28,498 bases of DNA from a virus: IMG/VR virus record IMGVR_UViG_3300030380_003752, positions 1 to 28,498 of that record. One strand, written 5' to 3'. This document shows, piece after piece, positions 1 through 8,695 of this stretch (position 1 is its first letter; each line of letters opens with the position of its first letter). The translations under genes were made by a program, and so were the position numbers. The notes under the pieces are model-generated. The model ran no database searches. It was given only the letters and a program-made list of their open reading frames with translations, and was not told the DNA's origin.

Positions 1-869
1 ACTTCTGGAGCGTCAGGACTGTTCAACGCCTCAAGGTCGTCAATCTGGTCCATAGCCAGGTCAGCATCCTTTGGCTTAATGCTTGTACCTTTGAACGCCT
101 CAAAACCGCGCCTTGCCTGGTCAAAAGTTAAATTAACAGCCGTGGACCCACCCTTTAACACAGGCGGCAACGCGGCCCCGATAACCAGGCCAGCCGCAAC
201 ATTTGTGAGAAACTGGTCATAGCCGTAGTCCAGGCCCAGGGAGTTATACCACTCCATGACCCCCGCCTGTAGTTGCGCTTCCATGCCCCCGCCAATGATA
301 GCCTCTCTTATCATGGTCTGTCCCAGGGTTGCAGATGACCTGGTGAAAGCAGCAGGGCCCATCATAAAAATTTGCTCTAGGAAGGCGTCATCAGCGAATA
401 TGCCGCCAGCAGTGCCAATGAACCCACCAACAGAGCCAAGTGTTGTTTCTCTTTGGGCGGACTCACGCCCTGTCTCTATTGCTTCCAGTGCCGTTGATGT
501 AATGCGCTCATGCAGACTTTCGCGGGTCAGGTCTTGAAACTCTGGGTATAGTTCACGGTTGGCGTTGAGGTGGTCAAACAACTGCCCCAGGCGATATTCA
601 CGCATCCCATCGTTGTGACCCTGGCTGTCTGATGCGCCAAAGTAATGACCTGGGTTGATGAAGGTCTGGTCCTCACGCTCCTTGATAGCGTCAATCAGTG
701 GCTGCAATTCGTCAGTCATCAACTCGACATAGGTGTCTATATTGGAGCCCCGTATCTGACTATCATAGGCCTGACTAAGAGCATCAGCAAAGCCAACCTC
801 TTCACCGCCATAAGCAAAGGGCGTGTCACCTATGCCCGTGTTGTAGTATTGCTCATAAAAAATGCTCAT
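1..869 (-). CDS. Internal virion (ejection) protein, gp16-like, 3' part outside window
   Basis: This open frame starts with ATG at 869 and runs off the left edge, so only the first 289 codons are visible. The start overlaps the stop of the gp15-like gene in an ATGA junction, the coupling used throughout this operon. The N-terminal ~125 residues are polar and helical. They are followed by glycine/alanine-rich hydrophobic stretches around residues 130-165 (including GGFIGTAGGIF) and 220-235 (VAAGLVIGAALPP) that could insert into membrane. Position after the gp14-like and gp15-like genes is that of T7 gp16, the large ejection protein that enters the cell envelope with the DNA. The T7 protein carries a transglycosylase domain, but no such catalytic motif can be recognised in this fragment. 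The role is inferred from synteny and composition, not from a diagnostic motif. Confidence 0.6.
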   Translation of the reverse strand, partial: MSIFYEQYYNTGIGDTPFAYGGEEVGFADALSQAYDSQIRGSNIDTYVELMTDELQPLIDAIKEREDQTFINPGHYFGASDSQGHNDGMREYRLGQLFDHLNANRELYPEFQDLTRESLHERITSTALEAIETGRESAQRETTLGSVGGFIGTAGGIFADDAFLEQIFMMGPAAFTRSSATLGQTMIREAIIGGGMEAQLQAGVMEWYNSLGLDYGYDQFLTNVAAGLVIGAALPPVLKGGSTAVNLTFDQARRGFEAFKGTSIKPKDADLAMDQIDDLEALNSPDAPE

Positions 870-3463
870 TGGTTGACCTTCTTCAGGTCGATGAGATAAG
901 GCTGGCTGTTTGGCGCAAATAGGACGTTGCCTTCATAGGCCAGCTTATAAACGCCGTCACCAACAGAAATAAGGTTAGCTTTCTTTATCACGCTTAATGG
1001 GACTGCTGTCTGGTTAGCCACGCCGATAGGAGCCTGGTCGTAGTTTACCAAGTTGCCATTATCATCCTGGGTAACAGCTAATGAAACTAAATCGTCAACG
1101 CTGCTCATATTGTCGAACACATCATCAACGCCGTCATCATTGCGGATGTTGCTTGGCAAGATAATGTTGCGTCTGTTGTATTCAGTGATTCCGCCGAAAG
1201 CCTCACCCCCGACCATGCGCTGACCAGCCGCTTCCTGGAGTGCCTGTTCATAAAGTTTTCGGTCAAAGGTTGCGCCCGTACTGCCGCCACGGCCCAGATA
1301 GATGAGGTCTGCAACTGACTTGAGACGGTCTACAGTTTTGACCATGCCCTCTGTTTGACCTAATCCCTCTAGCATCACCATCCGCATATCGCGTTGGTCT
1401 GTCATCTCGCCCAGGGCTCTATCTTCTTTGCCAGCCTTGATAACCTTGCCAAGCATCGCCGCATTGATAATATCGTCTGACGCACCTGAGGCCATCAAGC
1501 CGCCGATGTGCGCTAGTTCTGGTGCGTCCTTTGATATTTGGCTCAAAGCATCCAGGGCGTTTGCGCCAAAGCCATCCACGACTCTTTTGAGCAATCCGGC
1601 TTGTGCTTCAATCGGTGCCTCTTCCAAAGCAGTAGCCAGGCTAGTTGCCTCAGATTGTGTAAGGATTTTGCGCGGTATCTGGTAATGACCCGCGACCTTG
1701 TTGGCGTGATTGACTCTCATGGCAACAGACGCCTCTATCGCGTCCTGGTCAGACCCTGCAAGGATTGTCTCAACAACATTTACTTCCAGGCTTACAACAC
1801 CCGCGCCATTGGCCCAGGACATTGGGTCGCTCTTGAGGGCGGTTCTCATAGCAGTGAGCCGCTTGTCCATCGCGTCCAGGATTTCGCTCTCATCTGTTGA
1901 CAGACCGCCTTCCTGTGCTTTCTGCCCCAGGGCTGCAATCTTATCTTCCAGGGTCATGCTACTATCATCAGCAATATCATTGAAAAACTCAGACATTCCC
2001 TTGAGCCTGGCCACATCCTGGCGCAGAGCTTGGATCATCTCAGGCGGTGCGCCAGCTTCTTCCATATCATTGATGTTGTTGGTTACTGCTTCCAGGTCCT
2101 CATCTCTGATGGGGTCGAACCGCTTGACGACCTTCTCAAGGGCGTCAACGCCTTTGCCAACAGCCGTGGCCGCAGTCTTCCAGGTGGCGTTCTGTGCCGT
2201 TGCCTCTGCCAGCATAGGAGACAGACGGGACTTAACAACTTTCAAGCGCAGTATGTCATCCGGCGTTGCGGCTGTATCTTTGACGCCCTCTAGCCTGGTC
2301 TTTTCAGCCGCAAGCTGTTCAATGTTATAGCCCTGGATGCCCTTGAAATACTCAATGTTTCCCTCAGCCCTGGCCAGTCTGTCTTTTAGAGCGGCAATCT
2401 TTTCTTTGTTTCCGCCTTGCTCTTCTAGTGCATTGACACGGGCTCTGAGTTTTTTGACAACGCCATCGCCTGGCACACCGCCAGCCGTCACAACACTAGA
2501 AACATCCAATTTAATATCTGCGCTTAGGACTGCTATTTCTGAGTTCAGTGCAGTCTTATCAGCATTTGCCAAAGTTTTAAATTGTTTGGCTAAAGTCTGA
2601 GCGGTTGCATCTGACATACCACGGGCCAGGCCACCGTCCTTACCAATAGACTCCTCAAAAGCCTCTGCATAGTTTAGCCTTTCCTCAACCGAGGTTAGTC
2701 GGTCAAATTCTCCGCGTGACCTGGCTATTACAGCTTTCTTCTTTGAGGCAATCCTTTCCCTGGCTATCTCCTCTGCGCTGAAGTCTTGCCCAGCAAGAAA
2801 AGCATCATGACTATTTAGAGTTTCTTCAATCAACTCATCAACACCAGCTATCTGAGACCTGGCTAAGTTCTCCAGACTTTCATTCATCATGTCTAACTTA
2901 ATTGCGCCTTCAGCCCTGGTTGTCTGCTTCTGCTTCTTGATGTGGTCTTCAGAGAAGTTTAGATACTGCGAGTTCCTGTAGTTCTCTAGGTTAAGGCTCA
3001 ACGACTTGGCAGATGCAGGGTCCATCAAGGCCAAAGCATCAGCATAGCCAAGCGTCACCATATCCAGACGCTCTGCTAGTTGCTCTGGTGTTTCGCCCAG
3101 CTTCTGTGACTCTAGCATCTCCAGGCCCATAGCTTTCTTAGCTTCGACCTCAACCTCTGCTGTGAGGGCCTTTACTGCTGTGCCAAACGCTGCTTGGTCT
3201 CTGAAGTTAAAGCTTGAAGGGTCTTTGTCCTCTAACTCAGCCAGGGCTCTCCTGGGGTCGGCTGCTCCCTGTTGCTGTCCTTCTGTAATTTGAGTTTCTT
3301 TTGCCTTTTCAAAGGCGAAATTAGTAATGCGGTCCATTGCTCTTACTAGAGCCTCAGAAGTACGAACCGCCTCGCGGCCAGCAGCAAAATCTATATTTCG
3401 GATATTTGCCGGACCGACAGAACGTATCGGCTGACTTGCTAATCTTTCAAACAACTCACTCAT
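866..3463 (-). CDS. Large internal virion protein, gp15-like
   Basis: An 865-residue protein rich in Ala, Glu, Lys and Leu, with long heptad-like helical stretches and no signal peptide or clear membrane segment. The N-terminus begins MSELFERLASQPIRS. I chose ATG 3463 over a GTG 45 bases upstream because it follows the upstream stop by four bases and has a G-rich ribosome site (GGGGGG about 8 bases before). The upstream start would overlap the gp14-like gene by 41 bases. Its place between a gp14-like and a gp16-like gene, and its size, match the second internal core protein of T7-like podoviruses. That protein forms part of the inner core stack and the ejected DNA channel. No enzymatic motif was recognised. 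Assignment rests on gene order, size and helical composition. Confidence 0.65.
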   Translation of the reverse strand: MSELFERLASQPIRSVGPANIRNIDFAAGREAVRTSEALVRAMDRITNFAFEKAKETQITEGQQQGAADPRRALAELEDKDPSSFNFRDQAAFGTAVKALTAEVEVEAKKAMGLEMLESQKLGETPEQLAERLDMVTLGYADALALMDPASAKSLSLNLENYRNSQYLNFSEDHIKKQKQTTRAEGAIKLDMMNESLENLARSQIAGVDELIEETLNSHDAFLAGQDFSAEEIARERIASKKKAVIARSRGEFDRLTSVEERLNYAEAFEESIGKDGGLARGMSDATAQTLAKQFKTLANADKTALNSEIAVLSADIKLDVSSVVTAGGVPGDGVVKKLRARVNALEEQGGNKEKIAALKDRLARAEGNIEYFKGIQGYNIEQLAAEKTRLEGVKDTAATPDDILRLKVVKSRLSPMLAEATAQNATWKTAATAVGKGVDALEKVVKRFDPIRDEDLEAVTNNINDMEEAGAPPEMIQALRQDVARLKGMSEFFNDIADDSSMTLEDKIAALGQKAQEGGLSTDESEILDAMDKRLTAMRTALKSDPMSWANGAGVVSLEVNVVETILAGSDQDAIEASVAMRVNHANKVAGHYQIPRKILTQSEATSLATALEEAPIEAQAGLLKRVVDGFGANALDALSQISKDAPELAHIGGLMASGASDDIINAAMLGKVIKAGKEDRALGEMTDQRDMRMVMLEGLGQTEGMVKTVDRLKSVADLIYLGRGGSTGATFDRKLYEQALQEAAGQRMVGGEAFGGITEYNRRNIILPSNIRNDDGVDDVFDNMSSVDDLVSLAVTQDDNGNLVNYDQAPIGVANQTAVPLSVIKKANLISVGDGVYKLAYEGNVLFAPNSQPYLIDLKKVNQ

Positions 3464-3467
3464 TACA

Positions 3468-3923
3468 TCAGCCCCCCACAAGCCCCGCAGCTTGTATTGC
3501 CTTGTCACTCATAATGCCAATAGCGTTGATGTACCCCTGTTGCCTGGCTAATTTACCAGCCATACGGTATTGCGCTGACTGCATTGAGCCACCAGCCTCT
3601 ATGATGCTTGACTGAGCCTGACCAATCATTTGGTTTTCACGGGACGTATAAAAATCAGTTGCGCCTTTGCCCAAGTTGTAAATGGCTAGATTCTGGACAG
3701 ACCCAGAGAAGGGGTCTATTGAACCAGCAGCGGCTCTGGCATTAATAGATGCCAAATTTTGTGAAATCTTTTTGAGAACCTCAATTCCCTGCCGCTTGTG
3801 GTTTAGGACTTCAGCGCGGTTCTGTAGGACCTGGTTCCTGGCTTGCATCTCTGCTTGCTTTGCCTGAGCATTGTACATATCCTGTTGGGCTTTGCCCATG
3901 TTGATTGCGCCTATTGCTTCCAT
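3468..3923 (-). CDS. Internal virion protein, gp14-like
   Basis: A 151-residue protein. ATG 3923 lies one base after the TAG stop of the tail tubular B gene, with GGGG about 9 bases upstream. A GTG 15 bases earlier would overlap that gene and is less likely. The sequence is a long Gln/Ala-rich helix (residues about 10-60), then the segment INARAAAGSIDPFSGSVQN, then another helical Ala/Gln-rich part. This pattern, a long amphipathic helix followed by an 'ARA..GS.dp.SGS' turn, is typical of podovirus internal virion protein B (T7 gp14), which is ejected into the outer membrane at infection. Neighbours on both sides are tail tubular B and the gp15-like protein, the same order as in T7-type phages. 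The family call is fairly good; the precise role is inferred. Confidence 0.72.
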   Translation of the reverse strand: MEAIGAINMGKAQQDMYNAQAKQAEMQARNQVLQNRAEVLNHKRQGIEVLKKISQNLASINARAAAGSIDPFSGSVQNLAIYNLGKGATDFYTSRENQMIGQAQSSIIEAGGSMQSAQYRMAGKLARQQGYINAIGIMSDKAIQAAGLVGG

Positions 3924-3924
3924 G

Positions 3925-5898
3925 CTACTGCCCCACACTCACTTTGTAGTCCAGAGCCAGAACCGTCATATCAAGAGGCACACTCTGGGTTATTGTTATT
4001 TGACCTTCTTTATTGTAGCCCAGGAGAGGGCCCACAGTTTTAATACCTGTAAACTTCTGGACCGCCGTATTAAGATTGTTCTGACCGAACTGCCGGAACT
4101 GCACTTGCTGTGAATTGACAGTCAAAGCCTGGGTCTCAAATAGTTCTGCGTTTACTTCCAGGATGCGCTTCTTGAAGCCCCGCAAGGAGCCAGACTGCAT
4201 TTGCGGCTCTACGGGCATAGTTTTGATTTCAAGGGAGTAGCCTAAGCCCAACTCAAAGTCTGTCGCACTTGGCCTGGGGAAAGTGGCTGTGTTGCTTGAA
4301 ACTGTTACGTCAGGCTGAATAATCCCATCCAGAATGACCTTTACAGCCTCTGTGTCCAGGTGAGCCATTGACGTTGAACTTGCAGAACCTGTGCCCCGCA
4401 CTGCGCTATCCAGGTGCAAACTGCTGTCAAAATACTCCACAAAGTATTGCGCCGCGTTATTCACAGTCCGCTTAACCACAGCATAGATGGTATCCACATC
4501 TACACCCACAGCCACAAACTCGCCGCTCGTTGTGAACCTGGCAGGGGCCGTCACCTCTTGAGACCGCAGCAAACTGAACACCGTCATTGAGCCATCATCG
4601 CCGTTGACAATCATCAGGCGGTCACTTTCATCAGTAGAAGTGGCGCGGCGTATGGCCATATCTACTGGCGTTTTAAACAAGTGGCCGGACAGCATAGATA
4701 CGTTGCTGGTGTTGTAAGCCAGTTCTGTGTCTGTAAAAGCCAGTTCGTTAAGAGACTTGCCTTTGCGCTGAATAAACAGAGTGCCGCTATCAACGCCGAC
4801 AATAGGAACGTCAGCCTTAGAGCCATTGCGGGTGGCAATCTTCACAATAAAATTTGACGGCGTTATCGGCTCTAAGTTTGCCTGTGGGATATAGAACTCA
4901 CCACCAGTGGTAAAGACTTGTAAGTCACGACCAGAGAAAATGTCTGTGATACTGTTGAGCGTAGACGTTGAGATGGTAGCCTCTAGAGCTGCATCATCCA
5001 GGCCTTCGCCTTTGTCAAAGTTAAAGAAGTCGTTAGACCTTGAGGCCCAGACTGTCGAGGGCAATGACTTTGACCCCGCCAGCCATAAGCGACCCTCATG
5101 AAACGTCACAGATTTAGGCCAGCCTCTGGTGTTAGACCAGGCATTTTCATACCCTGACTCCAACTCCCAATCGCCAGAGTTTATAACATCTGTAGAGAAA
5201 AGCGGCACTTCAGCCACGCAGTTAACAACAGTGCTTGAAACAAACTCTACAACTCGCAAACGGCCAAAGCTGCTGGTGACATTAATATATTGATGAACAT
5301 TGCCTGACGCAAAAACGCCGGATGAAGCTGTTATTTTTATATTCCCATCTGTTGCGCTAGGAGTAATGTTTGCGCTGGGGCTGCTAGTTGATATTGTAAA
5401 TGGGTAATATGGCCGCTCAGTAAATGTGATGGTTGATTTAGTCCAGGATGAATTGTTTGCCCCTCGCACCAGCTTGAGCGGCTCCAGGTCCTCATGCACA
5501 AAAATGATTGTATCAGCAGACTGAGCAAAGCGCAGTTGCGGTAACATCGCCGCAGTGATTTCTGATATTGCCAGGAAGTTGTTTCCTGTGCCGTTTATGT
5601 CTGTGATTAGAACTTTGTCGCGGAATACATACAGCTTCCCCGCCGTAATGGCGAACATATAGCTGTCATCTGTATTGAACTCGAAAGGAACCAGGCGTAC
5701 ACCGTTAGCTGCACCAGAGTCCAGGGTTGTTAGATACCGCAAGCCCTCTCTGCGCTTCGCCCCGCCCTGAGGCTGTATCACCACGTTTGTAGCGGTCTGC
5801 AAGGCTGAGTAATACTGCTTGAGGTCAATCCTGGCGCGGAGTAGGGGGTCTATCTCACCGACAGAAAAGTTTGTTTGTATCTGTACAATTCGGCTCAT
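3925..5898 (-). CDS. Tail tubular protein B (tail nozzle), gp12-like
   Basis: A 657-residue protein beginning MSRIVQIQTNFSVGEIDPLL. The N-terminal 60 residues carry the signature of podovirus nozzle proteins: an FSVGE(I/L)-P-L..R.D...Y...L....N..V...GG..RR.GL pattern. A beta-rich middle follows, with W-x-x-TRGWPKSVTFHEGRLWLAG around residues 255-280. That segment is characteristic of T7 gp12-type propeller proteins. Length is close to the usual 650-800 residues. The ATG overlaps the tail tubular A stop (ATGA). The protein would form the distal tail nozzle under the adaptor ring, a virion structural role. This is one of the safest assignments in the window. Confidence 0.9.
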   Translation of the reverse strand: MSRIVQIQTNFSVGEIDPLLRARIDLKQYYSALQTATNVVIQPQGGAKRREGLRYLTTLDSGAANGVRLVPFEFNTDDSYMFAITAGKLYVFRDKVLITDINGTGNNFLAISEITAAMLPQLRFAQSADTIIFVHEDLEPLKLVRGANNSSWTKSTITFTERPYYPFTISTSSPSANITPSATDGNIKITASSGVFASGNVHQYINVTSSFGRLRVVEFVSSTVVNCVAEVPLFSTDVINSGDWELESGYENAWSNTRGWPKSVTFHEGRLWLAGSKSLPSTVWASRSNDFFNFDKGEGLDDAALEATISTSTLNSITDIFSGRDLQVFTTGGEFYIPQANLEPITPSNFIVKIATRNGSKADVPIVGVDSGTLFIQRKGKSLNELAFTDTELAYNTSNVSMLSGHLFKTPVDMAIRRATSTDESDRLMIVNGDDGSMTVFSLLRSQEVTAPARFTTSGEFVAVGVDVDTIYAVVKRTVNNAAQYFVEYFDSSLHLDSAVRGTGSASSTSMAHLDTEAVKVILDGIIQPDVTVSSNTATFPRPSATDFELGLGYSLEIKTMPVEPQMQSGSLRGFKKRILEVNAELFETQALTVNSQQVQFRQFGQNNLNTAVQKFTGIKTVGPLLGYNKEGQITITQSVPLDMTVLALDYKVSVGQ

Positions 5899-6512
5899 CC
5901 ACGCACCGAAATCAGACTGAAGTCTTCAATCGCCTCTGTCTGTCGGTTCTGGCTGTCTATGGATGTCGCAACGCGGAAAAAGCCGCCACGCATATTCTCA
6001 GAGGGTGTACCCATAGCAATCCCTCTAAAATAATCTGCTTTGGTTATCTGGTCAGTCACAGTTTCTGCGATATTCCAGGCCATCATATATTTTAAAAGTT
6101 GCACAAAGTATGTGGGCATTTCACCTTCTGGCGTAGGGAACTGATAGTCCACAAATATTTTCTCTTCTGAGGATAGCAGCTTGTCACCCATTATTTCCCA
6201 GCCATAACGTATGGGCTTTGCGCCAGATGTGCCGCTGACAAACACAGCCCTGACATTGTTCAGCCTGTCACCTGGCAACTGGTATTCGTACAGGAACTCG
6301 TTGACAGGAGTGCTAGTTGTCCTGGATAGCTGGGTCTTTTTGAATGAGAATGTCCAGGGGTGCATCCCAAGCGTACTGTCGCGGATGTCGTCATAGAGGC
6401 GGTCCGTAATTTGTGCGCTATCTGTGCCCTCTGAAAAAGAAGAAAGCGGCGCGGCTCCAAGCATTATCAAAGCGTCTGAGCATATAGACAGTTTGGTATC
6501 ACCTGAGGCCAT
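5895..6512 (-). CDS. Tail tubular protein A (head-to-tail adaptor), gp11-like
   Basis: A 205-residue protein starting at ATG 6512 with AAGGAG seven bases upstream. The N-terminus (TKLSICSDALIMLGA, then YDDIRDSTLGMHPWTFS) has the typical adaptor pattern of an N-terminal helix with 'ALi.lG', and a later 'Y...r...L..hpW.fa' segment. The segment EYQLPGDRLNNVRAVF, followed by a W-E-I...L and DY motif, is also typical of T7 gp11 family adaptors. Residues 125-155 (PTYFVQLLKYMMAWNIAE) match the usual 'P..f...l...lA..la...t' helix. It forms the dodecameric ring between portal and nozzle. It is translationally coupled to tail tubular B downstream. Confidence 0.9.
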   Translation of the reverse strand: MASGDTKLSICSDALIMLGAAPLSSFSEGTDSAQITDRLYDDIRDSTLGMHPWTFSFKKTQLSRTTSTPVNEFLYEYQLPGDRLNNVRAVFVSGTSGAKPIRYGWEIMGDKLLSSEEKIFVDYQFPTPEGEMPTYFVQLLKYMMAWNIAETVTDQITKADYFRGIAMGTPSENMRGGFFRVATSIDSQNRQTEAIEDFSLISVRG

Positions 6513-6533
6513 GCCACTCTCCTTAGTTGGCTA

Positions 6534-6559
6534 GGGCGGGAAAATGATAAAACCCGCCC
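6534..6559 (-). other. GC-rich hairpin in the gap before tail tubular A
   Basis: Perfect 7-base arms GGGCGGG (6534-6540) and CCCGCCC (6553-6559) flank an A/T-rich 12-base loop. On the transcribed minus strand the loop is TTTTATCATTTT. No T run follows the stem, so it is not a classic intrinsic terminator. It may instead stabilise or process the late mRNA, or act as a weak pause site, between the abundant capsid message and the tail genes. Function is inferred. Confidence 0.45.
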
Positions 6560-6571
6560 CAGGGGAGGAAG

Positions 6572-6847
6572 TTAGTCGCTATCTGTAACAGCGATAGTTG
6601 TACCGTCAGAAACGTCCACAACACCTGAGGCATTGCTCAACACAATGACCAAAGAGCCAGTTGGTGTGTTTGAATCATGGATGTACATCAGGTCGCCAAC
6701 CTTCAGAAGGTCAGAGGCGTCATTGAAATAACCAGCAGTGTTAACTGTAGCTATCGCATCCGCTGAAGTGTAAGACCACATTTGCGGTGCAGTTCCAGCT
6801 TTGCCTTGACCACCGATAGGCTGAAGACCAGTTTTTGAATAAGCCAT
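6572..6847 (-). CDS. Small probable virion protein downstream of coat protein
   Basis: A 91-residue protein with a good ribosome site (AAGGAG, 8 bases before ATG 6847). It reads as a Gly/Thr-rich beta protein: residues 1-25 (MAYSKTGLQPIGGQGKAGTA), then W-S-Y-T-S-A-D-A, then AGYFNDASDLLKVGDLMYIH around residues 39-58. The combination 'Y.s.Da..tv...gYFn.a...lk.GD.i.v' is common in small proteins encoded next to podovirus coat genes. It is usually annotated as hypothetical, head fibre or decoration protein. The 12-base gap to the coat gene implies co-transcription and high expression. A capsid-surface role is a guess from position and fold type; no binding site is visible. Confidence 0.55.
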   Translation of the reverse strand: MAYSKTGLQPIGGQGKAGTAPQMWSYTSADAIATVNTAGYFNDASDLLKVGDLMYIHDSNTPTGSLVIVLSNASGVVDVSDGTTIAVTDSD

Positions 6848-6859
6848 ATCTCAGTCTCC

Positions 6860-7705
6860 TTAGCTTTCGCGGCAAGTGATTTTTGTAATGCCCTCTGGGT
6901 CAATCGCTACACTGCCAGCGGAGAACATTGACGCGACCAGGAAGGATGTCTTCTCTGGAATGTAATCAACGCGGCTCTGCTGCCCCATGCCGATACCCAG
7001 GCCCATAGCGTCCTTATGGAAAGCATAGACAATACGGTCATTTGAACCATCAATGGCCAAACCACCCTCATCTCTGTCTCCAATTTGGACAAACCGAAAG
7101 CCGAGGAATGTATTGTCTGCGACCTGGCCCGTGACCAAGGCTTTGACGCTGTTGAAATCAGAACTTGTGACTTCTGTTTCAGCAAGCAAAGCATCCATAT
7201 TGTTGGCGTGTGCAATAATACAGCGGCCCTCTGCTGGGACGTTTTTGGCGTCCATAGCTTTCTTTGTTGCCCGTAGCTTGGCAACATTGAGGTTCGTGTT
7301 AGAACCCCCGACAGAATTTGCCACAGTGTTTGTGCCGGATGCTGCAACCAGGGCGTCAATTACAACCTGGTCCATACGCCGTCCAATCGCTCCAGAAACC
7401 ACCTGGACTAGCTCTGCTCGGTCCTGAAAGTTTACTTTAGCTTGATTAAATATGTCACTGTATTCTGCGGCAATATAGTCTTCCATAGTCGCTGTGACCT
7501 GGCTATAGGTCACTGACATTGGAGTTACATCAGTTTGAGGCACGCGAATAGATGCGGTGCCCTTACCGATTTTCGGAAATTTTACAGTTGAACCCTCAAC
7601 AGTGCGCTCACGAGTTAAGCCAGCCAGTATCCGTTGACCCTGGTAGGCTTGCTTCACCTCACTGTCGAATAAAGTCACAAATGCGTTGCTGATAGAAACA
7701 GCCAT
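6860..7705 (-). CDS. Major capsid (coat) protein
   Basis: A 281-residue protein. I start it at ATG 7705 (MAVSISNAFVTLFDSEV) because GAAGGAG lies 7 bases upstream. An in-frame start at 7723 would lack a ribosome site. The sequence shows coat-protein features of the P22-type/HK97 fold family: an N-terminal 'F...f...v...yQ....l.gl......eG.tv.fPk.g' segment and the TEM-like 'YSQVTATMEDYIAAEYSDIF' region near residues 75-95. A variable loop with GSNTN follows, and then 'R.VYAFHKDAMGLGIG' near residues 220-240. Gene order scaffold, coat, small virion protein, adaptor supports it. It is separated from the scaffold gene by a strong terminator-like hairpin, so its transcription may be set separately. 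Confidence 0.85.
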   Translation of the reverse strand: MAVSISNAFVTLFDSEVKQAYQGQRILAGLTRERTVEGSTVKFPKIGKGTASIRVPQTDVTPMSVTYSQVTATMEDYIAAEYSDIFNQAKVNFQDRAELVQVVSGAIGRRMDQVVIDALVAASGTNTVANSVGGSNTNLNVAKLRATKKAMDAKNVPAEGRCIIAHANNMDALLAETEVTSSDFNSVKALVTGQVADNTFLGFRFVQIGDRDEGGLAIDGSNDRIVYAFHKDAMGLGIGMGQQSRVDYIPEKTSFLVASMFSAGSVAIDPEGITKITCRES

Positions 7706-7790
7706 TTGCTTTCTCCTTCGCAAATTAAAAACAAGGTTTCACATCGCTTACGGTTGTCCATGAGGGCCGTGTATTGCGAGAACTGGCCGC

Positions 7791-7856
7791 AAAAAAACGG
7801 TTGTCAGTTACACCAGTTATATCCCCCTTAGGGGCACTGTGCAACTAACAACCGTT
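7791..7856 (-). terminator. Intrinsic terminator or attenuator between scaffold and coat genes
   Basis: On the minus strand AACGGTTGTTAGTT (7856-7843) pairs with AACTGACAACCGTT (7809-7796), 13 of 14 positions Watson-Crick and one G-U-type mismatch. A run of seven T residues (7797-7791) follows. Between the arms sits a second small hairpin, CCCC-TAA-GGGG. The long stem followed by a T run is a classical intrinsic terminator read in the direction of the late genes. A third copy of the stem core (ACGGTTGT on the plus strand, near 7750) could compete for pairing, so an attenuator is possible. Confidence 0.7.
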
Positions 7857-7859
7857 ACT

Positions 7860-7873
7860 ATTGGCCATTGTAT
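7860..7873 (+). promoter_or_regulatory. Copy of the recurrent 14-base intergenic motif (site 5)
   Basis: ATTGGCCATTGTAT lies in the scaffold-coat gap, immediately downstream of the scaffold stop and just upstream of the terminator. It fits the consensus WTTRGCYWTTGTAW shared with sites at 14474, 18776, 19650 and 25641. Nothing resembling a -10 box is found at the right spacing on either strand here, so a protein-binding site is as likely as a promoter. Confidence 0.4.
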
Positions 7874-7879
7874 TACGCC

Positions 7880-8695
7880 CTACGCTTCACCAAACGCTTT
7901 CATGAACTCTTGCTCAACATTGCGGGTGAAGGCCATGTCCTTACCATAACGCGGGTCTGCAACCATCTCATCCAACTCCTGGCGTGTCATAGTTGCCCCT
8001 TCCTGTAAATCTATGGTCGGGATAGGGGCCTCATTGTAAGACTGGCGTATCTTATTCATGGCTGTGATGAAGTGCCCATTGGTTGAGGCATTGGCCAGGG
8101 CCTCTGTCTCTTGCTGGGTAATCACGCCAGAAGAACTCATTTTCATGAGCCACTTCTCAGTCTCACCAATGATGCGGTCAGCATTGCGGCCTATCTTTGC
8201 TTTTTCATCTGCCACGCTGACAGCGGCCATCTCTTCTGCATCTCCAACAATGTTGAAATAGAAGGACGCAATCTCGTTAAAAGCATCCTGGCTAATGCCA
8301 TGCTTTTTAGCCAGTTCAACAAAGCCGCTCGCCATTTCATCGCCTTGTTCAACGCCAGCATCAGACAAAATGTCCATTGCGTATTCCCCGTCCTTAGGTG
8401 CCTTGTGAAGTCCTTGGGACATCTTAGCTTCAATTTCACTATAGGACTTGAAGACACCCTCAACATCTGGGCCATCAGTGTCAGACCAAAACTTTGACGG
8501 TATCCAGTCAGGCTTCTCACCCCAGTCAATCGGCTCATCTACGTCCGCTTCTTCCTGGATGTGAGGCATGGCCTCTGGTTCTGTATCCTGGGCTGGTTCT
8601 TCTTTTGGTTGTAAATCAAGGAGAGTTTGTTGCTCCTGGTTATCGGTTTGCGGCTCTTCCGAGTTGTCGCTCACCGCCAGTTGTTCTTCACTCAT
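7880..8695 (-). CDS. Capsid assembly scaffolding protein
   Basis: A 271-residue, strongly acidic protein. The first ~55 residues are Glu/Gln/Asp-rich and probably disordered. Next comes a W-rich segment (PIDWGEKPDWIPSKFW, about residues 55-70) followed by Y-S-E-I-E-A-K near residue 85, then helical regions. The 'p.Wlp.kFw........f.sy.elE.k' pattern is typical of T7-like scaffolds. The C-terminus (RNVEQEFMKAFGEA) ends in the helix expected to bind coat. It lies between portal/Bbp19-like and coat genes. ATG 8695 has AGAGGT upstream and overlaps the previous stop (ATGA). The role is to guide procapsid assembly and then exit. Confidence 0.82.
   Translation of the reverse strand: MSEEQLAVSDNSEEPQTDNQEQQTLLDLQPKEEPAQDTEPEAMPHIQEEADVDEPIDWGEKPDWIPSKFWSDTDGPDVEGVFKSYSEIEAKMSQGLHKAPKDGEYAMDILSDAGVEQGDEMASGFVELAKKHGISQDAFNEIASFYFNIVGDAEEMAAVSVADEKAKIGRNADRIIGETEKWLMKMSSSGVITQQETEALANASTNGHFITAMNKIRQSYNEAPIPTIDLQEGATMTRQELDEMVADPRYGKDMAFTRNVEQEFMKAFGEA

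Noticed and set aside
1710-2330. A 206-codon open frame on the plus strand opposite the gp15-like gene
   Set aside because: It is the mirror of a strongly coding minus-strand gene, has Ser/Ala/Leu-rich low-information content, no ribosome site and no recognisable domain.
7706-7795. A promoter for the coat gene in the gap after the terminator
   Set aside because: TTTAAT is a fair -10 on the minus strand, but nothing like a -35 stands 16-18 bases upstream.
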